64,000 bases of DNA from positions 49,532,073-49,596,072 of the forward strand of contig CM032660.1 in the NCBI GenBank assembly GCA_019095985.1. The letters run 5' to 3'. The translations under genes and the position numbers were made by a program. This document shows, one piece after another, positions 56,701-64,000 of the stretch. The notes below the pieces were generated by a model. That model was not told the origin of the DNA. It searched no databases and saw only the letters and a program-made list of their open reading frames with translations. This stretch comes from Streblospio benedicti. Its lineage: Eukaryota; Annelida; Polychaeta; Spionida; Spionidae. The stretch's first letter is position 1; each line of letters begins with the position of its first letter.

Positions 56701-59700
56701 TACACCAGTGCAGCAAACACATAGGGTATTTATTCTTTTTGTATTTCTTTTTATTCTGTATGATTGCATGGTAACTCACGTAGCTTGGACTGTTAAAACA
56801 CAATAAGATGTTTGGCCTTGCCCACCAGATGAGAACAAGGTCATGAGTTTTGGTGCTGGTTTGACAAAAAATTGGTTGATCTTGGGGCCTAAGCCAAACT
56901 GGGACAGAAACACCACCTGGTTATACAAATTTTGTAACATATCTTAGAGATTTTACCTTTCATTCAATACCAGTGCATTCAATGACAATTTTATTTGTAA
57001 TATACTGGATGTGAGGTATTATTAAATTATCCCGAATTTTACACATTAAATTGATAACCATGTTTTTTTTTCATAGTGTATCCACATCACCAGAAGTGTG
57101 TGTGGACAGCTTACTGGAAGCATCTGTCAAATACTCACCATACTTTGACTGGGTCGTGGCACACATAGGGTATTTATTCTTTTGTATTTCTTTTATTCTG
57201 TATGATTGCATGGTAGTAGCTTGTGTTAACACAATAAGATGTTTGGCTTGTGAGAACAAGGTCATGAGTTTTGGTGCTGGTTTGAGAAAAGGGTTGATCT
57301 TGACGACCTCAGAAAACTGGTTATACAACAATACTCATTAAAGCAAACTCAAGTGTTTACCAAACAATAAATTGAATGTGTGACATATTTTGCACAATAA
57401 AGAAAGAGCCCTGTTTGGCGTTAAGAAATGCATATATAGCATTGGGTTTGTGTTCATTTTTGTGGACATGCGGTAATTAAACTTATTCTGGATTCAAGAT
57501 GTCATTAGCGTGAAATAAATCCATGTCTTTTGACATCATTATCTAACCTTATCCACAGTATATATATTACAGTGTAATGAGTAGAATTTGGGATAATATG
57601 TCTTAACTGTCAGTGATATTGTTTGTCTTCAAGATAATCTCAGTATGAAACAAAGAGTAGAACTTCAAATAAGACCATATCGATAAAAAAGACCACCTCT
57701 ATGATAAGGCCATATTTCGGAGTCCCAAGTGTATATCAAAAGACCACTAAAGTCATGCATAAATAGAACACCTCGCAATTGTGACAACAGGTAGTCTGTC
57801 CCCTGTGGTCTTAATTGAGAGGTTCTACTCTAGATTGTTTACCCAAATGTTTTTTTTATAGATCATGCTTTCCACAAACCATCATTACTCGAGTGTTACT
57901 GTGTGGGCTCAAGGACTTCAGTGTGCATGGAACTACAGGAGCCGATGTATCTACAGAATCAAAAGTACCCAAGATGGCGTCTGTTGTTGGAATTCTGGGT
58001 CATTTGGCTGCACAACATGGTCGTATTATTCAGCAGGCAATAGTAGAGATGTTCACGGTAAGTTTTATGCTAAAAATTATATGTGAATGTGCAGTTTGTG
58101 AAATATAAAAATAATTAGTATATGTACAGGGTACTTCATAAATCTTGTTTGAAAACAATTTCTAGTGTGTTTTTGTGAATGGTTATGTCTAGTAGATTAG
58201 TTGAAAGAACATTGCGATTATCATAAACTTTTAAAATATTCATATATAGATCTAATCATTTGAAGAAGAAAAAATGTCAGAGGTATTAAATGTAAATTCC
58301 CTGTATTTCAGACGGGCCTGTCTAGTGGAGATGAAACTTCAAGCACAACCATTCCATTTCTCTTGCATCTTGCCTCTCTGTCGCCAATGCTTCACAGGGC
58401 TATTATTATACAGCTGGCTAATCATTGTAAGTGTTGTGGTAGAATATGAGCTATGCTCAGTGTAACATGTACCGCTACATATGTTAACTTACTCCTCAAG
58501 GAGTTTCTATCCAAGCAAATGCATAAAATTTCCTGTACGGCCATCGCCCCTTTCGGAAATAAAGATTGAAGATTGAAGCAAAAGTAATATGTGACTAAAA
58601 TCATCAAGAAATTTCTGAGCATATGTGAATAAAGGTATAAAATTATACTACATAATATTTACTTATTACATATGTATATGGCAATGTTTGATCCCTCTAA
58701 TATCCCTCCCCCCAGCTACTGCTACCCCTGGTAAACACGTGCGGAACATATTGAATGTTCCACCCTCCTGTACCTTTCCTTTTGCCGCCACCACCCTCTT
58801 CTCTCCCCAACCCTCTCTACACCATCCCCATCCAAACAAGTCCAGATTAGAGTAAATACATCTCCATTACCCTCTTCTTGCTGCTGCTTGGGTTGAAACG
58901 TATGAAATCTGGAACAGATTAAATGCTCCTCCTTTCCCCTCCCTTCCTTGCCAACAACCATATCCTCTGCCACCACCCCTCAACACAACACGTCCGGAAC
59001 AGACTAAATGCACCTCTATCACCACCCTTCCCAGTTCCCTCCTTGTATGACTGTACGTGTGACGTACAACGTACGTTTGACATACACAAACGTTTAACAT
59101 ATTACTTACCTTTAACAAACTGTAAGCAGCATGACAAACATTTCTAAAAAAAAAATTTTTCTTGTAATTTTATCATTAAGAATAATCTATTTGGTTTGAA
59201 ATGTAGACATAAACGACCACCAAGTTGTCCTGATTGTACATACATAATTTGGAGTGTGTATGTCTTCTGGTTAAAAAGTCTTTTGGGACCAAAAAATTCC
59301 ATTCTTCCTTTATATATGTAGATATAAGTGCTTTGTTTCAGTATCCCCAGCAACCATCAACCAGATTGCCACTGTGATGGCTAAACGAAAACTCCCACAA
59401 GGCCAAGATAAAGAAAGGTTGGTCATATATTGATTCATAGCAAAAATTGGGATGAAGTACTCATGAAAAAGTGACTACTCTTTCATGAAAGGCATCAAAG
59501 AGGTAGGAACAGTCTTCTGCACACTCAGACTAAGAACAGAAAGCCAAGGGCAGGCCTAAATAATTGTGAAATACAATAGTAATTTAGTAAGGAAAGACAG
59601 CATGATGTTGATTGCCGGTAATGACAAGGACTGTCTAGAGATAGCTGACAGTCAGGACGCATCCTCTACTCGATCATTTTGGCCAGCTCAAAATGAAGCT

Positions 59701-62589
59701 GGAAGTTGATTTGGGATTTGGCCAAGTAAACTTAGATTGCTACTTGTCTGTTGCACAAGTAGATTTTTAAAGCTGTGGACGTATTCGGTAGTGCAGACAT
59801 TTTGATTCTTCATTTTTTCCAGTGTCTGCAGTGTCTGCAGCATGTAACTAGATCAAAGGTGTTCAAAGAACACTGCGTCGCTAGAACAACGTTGACTTAT
59901 GGGCCATTAAGATATATACTGAAATTACATCAAGAAATGAATTTGAGGAAAAAACATCAGAATGAATGAGAATCAATATATCCAGAAATAGACATTTGTG
60001 TTGACACATATTTGTGTTGCCATACAATAGTACTATTTGAATAACAGATACTAATCAATATCCGTTTTAAACCCAATAATCAATATTTGCTGCTTGGTTG
60101 GAATATTTTGATTTTTTACATACAAATGGCTTAATTGCATTGAATATCAGTAAGAATGTCATGAATGGGCTTCTAGAATAACAGTTTAATTGGCAGATTG
60201 CCCAAAAATCAAATCACTATATTGATTTTTTCTTGCCTCCTACCTCATAGTTGTCAGTAAATAATTCATGAATGAAATCGCTCAGTTTAATTGGCAGATT
60301 GCCCATCAAATCATACATACATACGCCTCATACCTCATAGTTTGTCCGGATACATACGCATACATACATACATACATACATACATACAAACATAGTTAGT
60401 CAGTTAGTAATGCTGCGTTCCATTGCCGAGGTGAAGACAGTGTACACCGTTGGGAACTCACGGTGATTACCACAGCGGTAGTGTTCTTTTCAAGAGACTA
60501 TGTATGCATGCGCATATTATCTGCACTTCCTATTAATTATGGACATTATTGATAAATGTTGCATTTTATTTGAAATGGGCTTTGTTTACATTGTTTTGAT
60601 GTAACATATCATGCTGTATATATATGTCTATTTAATCAAATAGTATTACGTTTCATTGCCGGTTTTTCCACACTGGTAGCCATCTTGTGACGTCACTATC
60701 TCACCGCCGGACTAGCGGTGGAACTTTTGATTAACACCGTTTTTAGACGGTGAACACCGCCGGTGAAGAGCAAAAGAACGGAAACTACCGCCGGTACTAC
60801 CGCCGGTGTACACGGTGAATACCGACTTCACCAAGTCAATGGAACGCAGCATTAGTTACAAACGAACGAAACACAATGCTTGCTTCAGCAGCTGAGCTGA
60901 AGCGACGCAATAACGTACTGACTTAGGTACTCTGTACTGTCTACCCACAGCCAAGCTACTGCTGAATTGACTGTAGTAGAACTTTGCAATGTCAAACTTT
61001 TGCTATTGTCCACGTAGCCTATTGCCTAAAATAATGCACTTTAGTCACACTTTCAGTGTTTTTGGCAGTAGATAAGCAGCACTGCTGGTTATGCCCAAGC
61101 CTTTAATGTAGAGCCCTGGTTTGCACTCATTTTTTGAAGATAAAAGTTCTTCAACATTAAGTTTACATAATGTACTACAGATATTTCAGCGCATGTATCT
61201 TCAGACTACATAGTTTATATTGTCATGCCTGGAGTAGATTTCCCGTCCACTTTCCTTTCTTTTGTAATGATTAGTTAGCATTTGAATTTGTTTGTCTTAC
61301 AGTCTCATGGCTCTCGTCATTCATCTGTTGCTCACCAGTGATGATGTGTCACTCAAACTCCTGCAGTTTCTCCTTGACACTGCTTTTCCATCGCAGATAT
61401 CTGACGGTTTGTACTAATAGGCTTCTAATTTTATTGATGACATTTTATTGAATTTGGGATTTACAGTTTATTTTTAGATATAAGGCTGACATATAAAATC
61501 TATTTGACTTAGAAATGGATTACTAGATTGATATTTTATTGTGCTTGGAGAGAACAGTTGAGATGTAGACTGGGCAGCCAGGCCAAATCTTCTGAATGAG
61601 GAATAGTTAGGCCTGCTCAAACAATAAATTTAAGTTTTGATTGATTAATTGATTGAAGATTAATTAGTTGATGGATTGTTGTGCCATTTATCAATATAAA
61701 CAGAATGAAGTGATGTGATAACGTAACCTTTGATTGGTACGTAATTGTTGACTGATTGCCAAGTTGGTCTCTACAGCTTAGTATTAACTCAGCAGAAGCT
61801 AATGTATTTAATTTGAGTTGATAAATAACTAAGACTTATCTATCTTTTTGAACGATGTTTTGAGTTTTGAACATTATTAAATAAAATATATGTAACGGTT
61901 TGTTTATTCATTCAACTATTTTTGTTCAATAGGAGCGTTTTTCATTTATTGTAATGAGTTGGCTTTAGTAAGAATAAGTTATTATTCAGGTGTTGTAGCA
62001 ACTACATGGGGATAGTTGTGTGATACCATTGGTATTTTATAATTAAAAAATTGTTATGAATAGTTGAATATTCTTATAAATGATATGGATGTTCTTTTAG
62101 ATGTAATGGATACAGATCAGAAGTCAATGTTTACAGACAAAGTACGAGCCAAGTGTGAGGAAATTCTAACCAGTCTTGTCATGCAGGTAAAAACTTGATT
62201 ATTGAAATCTACACGAAAGTTTTGTAAATGCATACATTTAATTAATGCACATGTACAGTTCAATTGTACACTTGAAACCTGAGTACTCAAATTTATTTCA
62301 TTCATAGTTATGTGTGAAAATGTATGCATTTTGTTCATAAATCAACGAGGTGAGATTGATTGCAAGTTTTAAAATATTAATTATCAAATATATAAGTATT
62401 CAGGAATACTGTTCAGATGTTTAGAAAGACATTTCTTCCATTAAATGTCCTTTGTCCTTTTCAGCTGGAGAAGGCTGTTCACAGTAAGTCCACAGAAGGC
62501 AGCAGAAGCGGCGTCCCCTTTATTACCAGCATGTTGCCGCACACCCAGCACATCTGTCAAGTGATGATCAACGCACGAAGTGCAAAAAG
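50794..62589 (+). CDS. INTS5: Integrator complex subunit 5, N-terminal part (continues past window)
   Basis: Exons: 50794-50838 (predicted start [15 protein letters not shown]), 55076-55286, 55374-55477, 55896-56062, 57077-57169, 57862-58057, 58312-58426, 59342-59417, 61303-61406, 62101-62186, 62465-62589. Phases agree throughout, giving about 440 of the roughly 1,000 residues usual for INTS5. Family matches from memory: [83 protein letters not shown] and [15 protein letters not shown]5 is a helical scaffold of the nuclear Integrator complex, which processes snRNA and attenuates transcription. The tiny first exon rests only on phase and a GTGTGA donor (about 45% sure). Introns hold LINE, SINE and MITE copies and a scrambled duplicate of exon 5. 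Confidence 0.88.
51045..51750 (-). mobile_element. LINE reverse transcriptase C-terminal fragment
   Basis: The minus strand encodes [20 protein letters not shown] and [17 protein letters not shown] (51421-51729), then in another frame [20 protein letters not shown] and RTIPEWNNL (51087-51314). This is the usual tail of CR1/Jockey-type non-LTR polymerases. Frame changes and missing upstream parts make it a dead 5'-truncated copy in intron 1 of INTS5. Confidence 0.85.
51840..52455. other. INTS5 intron 1, unassigned stretch
   Basis: Contains short G runs (51926-51950, 52016-52026) and C/T-rich sequence. No gene or clear repeat partner. Confidence 0.3.
52456..52860 (-). mobile_element. tRNA-headed SINE, full-length reversed copy
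   Basis: On the minus strand the head GGCACAATGGTTAGCGCGTA and GTCGTGAGTTCACGGC are tRNA-like box A and B. The body has GGCGACGCCAAGC and the tail CTAGTGTGATCCCCCC, CAGTTGGCTACCTAGCCTGC and TGTACCAACACC. It is the same family as 27033-27345. An inner hairpin (GTCGCCACTGAATAGC facing its inverse) is extra. Confidence 0.75.
52865..53570. repeat. pyrimidine-rich degenerate minisatellite
   Basis: About 700 bp dominated by TTCCTGT, TCCTTCC and CTTCATCC words on the plus strand. The long frames on both strands are products of the bias. Confidence 0.8.
53588..54475. repeat. direct repeat pair around a second pyrimidine tract
   Basis: About 53588-53885 (TTATACAGACATGTGGC to GAGAATACTGGATAAAAATT) recurs at about 54216-54470 with many small changes. 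Each copy follows a pyrimidine-rich tract, so the unit is tract plus AT-rich part. Confidence 0.75.
54567..54740 (+). mobile_element. SINE tail fragment
   Basis: AGAACTAACCTAGCTTGAAA, ATAGCTAGTGGGACAC, CTCTGGAGGTTCATGTACC and ATCATCAGCAATTGATTGCTG match the SINE tail; no head is present. Confidence 0.6.
55592..55754. mobile_element. Tc1/mariner-like MITE, decayed copy
   Basis: Same family as 35793-35957: the left end CCGTATATGACCATCCAAG and interior GGGCTGTTAAATTGAAATTT match, while the right end is worn. TA flanks on both sides. It lies in an INTS5 intron. Confidence 0.85.
56345..57345 (+). repeat. local duplication of INTS5 exon 5 region, upstream copy scrambled
   Basis: About 56345-56935 and about 56937-57345 are the same segment. 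Intron parts are near-identical (GAGATTTTACCTTTCATTCA to ATTATCCCGAATTTTACACA). The true exon is 57077-57169. The upstream counterpart, about 56520-56720, keeps both splice edges (CATAG|TGTATCC and CATAGG|GTATTTATT) but carries many extra bases and an in-frame stop, so it cannot replace the exon. Confidence 0.85.
57655..57833. mobile_element. GTAGAACC MITE-like repeat, decayed copy
   Basis: GTAGAACTTCAAATAAGACC at the left faces TTAATTGAGAGGTTCTACTC at the right (inverted ends). It lies in an INTS5 intron. Confidence 0.55.
59848..60912 (+). mobile_element. AACTAGATCA dispersed element, copy 2, interrupted
   Basis: Matches 22674-23212: AACTAGATCAAAGGTGTTC at the left and GAGCTGAAGCGACGCAATAA at the right. 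It contains a (CATA)n patch near 60349-60390 and is split by the inverted-repeat element 60409-60853. Confidence 0.75.
60409..60853. mobile_element. inverted-repeat DNA element nested in copy 2
   Basis: 445 bp. AATGCTGCGTTCCATTG at the left faces CAATGGAACGCAGCATT at the right, a perfect 17-bp inverted pair, continuing imperfectly to GGTGAAG/CTTCACC. Flanks AGT..AGT (or TA..TA, depending on where the end is set). The interior has ACCGCCGGT palindromes and one TGACGTCA. No transposase. Confidence 0.85.
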
Positions 62590-64000
62590 GTACAAACACT
62601 GGTTCAAAGTTGAACCAGTGCTGGTTGATTCACTCATAAATAGTATTTCTAAATGTAGCATTGATTGCCAGGAAGTCTAGAGAGCCCAATCAACACCATC
62701 ATCACCGTGCTGATGCTAGGTATGATGTATAGAAATGTGCTTGGACTAGTCCTCATAGACAGAGATAAATATGTAAAGATCCAAAGAGACGAGCTGCACC
62801 TACAACAGATTCTCGCAAAGCAAAAATATTACGAGATGTCCTTCTTCCCTGGCACAGTCCAGGACTGGAATAAACTCCCCAGCATCCTTGCCACAGACAG
62901 CCTCGAGTCATTTAAGGCAGGACTTATTGGCATGGAACACCATATGCCATATTATTAGGAGGTCCACCTTACAAGACCATAAGTGTCCAAAACGACAGAG
63001 TTCTTAATGAAACTGTAAAACTGTAAAACTGTAAACCAAACTTCCCATTACTCAATGTTGTGTGTATGTGAAGATGTGATTAGATGTTGGTATACTTAAG
63101 TCTGCTTTTGATGAAGTCATGCTCGTTTTATATGAAAAATTATTTGTCACATATGATCAACTAATTAGATTTATTTCTTTATATCACAAGTGTGTACAAA
63201 ACCATCTGCGGCTGTTGCTCAGAATCTACATGGTTGACTGTTTGACATGTGCAGATGGTCATTCTGATGAAGTCAACAGCAGTTGATGAAACTCTCAATG
63301 ATTTTATAAGTATATTAGAGTGTGGTGATATAAAGAAATTAATCTAACTTTACAATATTCACACGAATACCATGAAGGATATGATCAACTAAGTTCGCTA
63401 TTTCCAAGACGGCCGCCGAGAGTGGTGCACTCAGTTCGACTAACTAGGTCAAGATGGCGACTAGTGATGTCGTTATGATGGCAATGAGATTTGTATTGAT
63501 GTGTGCATGCACAAAACTAACTAAACTTGACGCTTTTGTCCAGAACGCCCCCAATATTTTTTGGTTATTGTTAAAAAATCATTTGGAGTCAAGTTTTAAA
63601 CTTCCAATTTATAGTGCGAAACTTGTGATTTTCAAACACTTCTCTTGTTATAATGTAACGTGCATGATGAAAAGGCATTGCTGCTTTGTTAACTGAAGCA
63701 ATAGGTCATGTAAATGTATTTAACCCAGTAGATCATAAGTAGGTAATAGGTCATGTAGCATCACATACTAGAGATGCACTAATCGGTAAGACATCCTAGG
63801 ATTTTCTCATTTGAAGACTTCATACATGTGGCGCTTTTAGTTATGACCCGTGTGATTTCTGTATCTTTACATTTTAGTCATTTTTATAGATGGTTATGTA
63901 TGCCTAATTTCCTCTTCTTACAAGACCTTCTTCCTTGTAAGGATAACTGCTTATTGAGAATCTATACCATAGTAGTTAAGTAACTTCAAATTTTTGCTGT
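62590..64000. other. INTS5 intron to window end
   Basis: No convincing next exon. Contains a LINE tail (62660-62960); the remainder, including an open frame at 63454-63696 with no recognisable motif, has no call. Confidence 0.4.
62660..62960 (+). mobile_element. LINE reverse transcriptase C-terminal tail
   Basis: The plus strand encodes LMLGMMYRNVLGLVLID, YYEMSFFPGTVQDWNKLP and SLESFKAGL then stop, the typical end of CR1/Jockey-type LINE ORF2. Severely 5'-truncated and in INTS5 sense orientation. The family differs from the 51-kb fragment. Confidence 0.8.

Noticed and set aside
56509-56724. Upstream exon-like segment as a real alternative INTS5 exon
   Set aside because: In the INTS5 frame it meets a stop early; it looks like a scrambled duplicate of 57077-57169.
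63255-63310. Possible next INTS5 exon (starts MVILMKSTAVDETLNDF)
   Set aside because: An acceptor exists and the residues are vaguely INTS5-like, but the phase does not fit the donor at 62589.

Overview
The window is animal genomic DNA, most likely from a marine invertebrate. It is AT-rich, its genes are split by many GT-AG introns, and it is dense with SINEs, LINE fragments, MITE-like inverted-repeat elements and microsatellites. It contains a 100-N assembly gap. The species cannot be told from the sequence. The exon models below come from splice sites whose phases fit together and from recalled protein families; no search was run.

Layout. (1) 1-25542, minus strand: two adjacent ABHD14-type alpha/beta hydrolase genes, copy A (1-16743, C-terminus cut by the window edge) and copy B (18333-25542). 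Intron 2 of copy A is about 14.5 kb. It holds a dimeric satellite array (about 3.17-4.71 kb), a young Ty3/gypsy LTR element with identical LTRs (6265-11128), a miniature LTR element whose terminal repeats each contain a tRNA-like sequence (13156-14333) and a long foldback hairpin (14.63-14.76 kb). Copy B contains the assembly gap, and its HG-motif exon is not visible. (2) 25.5-31.1 kb: intergenic, with SINEs, decayed inverted-repeat elements and a 5'-truncated Penelope-like element. (3) 31154-47434, plus strand: a complete 19-exon TTC28-like TPR-CHAT gene of 1,630 codons. (4) 49040-50126, minus strand: a third ABHD14-type gene, copy C. (5) 50794-62589, plus strand: the 5' part of the Integrator subunit gene INTS5, head to head with copy C and running off the right edge.

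The genes show no operon-like link. ABHD14-type proteins are small hydrolases, TTC28-type proteins are TPR scaffolds with a CHAT (caspase-like) fold, and INTS5 belongs to the nuclear Integrator complex that cleaves snRNA and nascent mRNA 3' ends. The three ABHD14 copies share intron phases and look like a local gene family.

The strongest candidate for something undescribed is the 13.2-14.3 kb element. It has TG..CA terminal repeats of about 318 bp, a primer-binding-site-like motif, a purine-rich tract and a tRNA-like gene with an intact box A in each terminal repeat. Its design resembles the plant Cassandra elements, which carry 5S RNA in their LTRs. Also notable are a CHAT domain with an unusual His motif, a scrambled duplicate of an INTS5 exon, and several inverted-repeat families shared between host introns.
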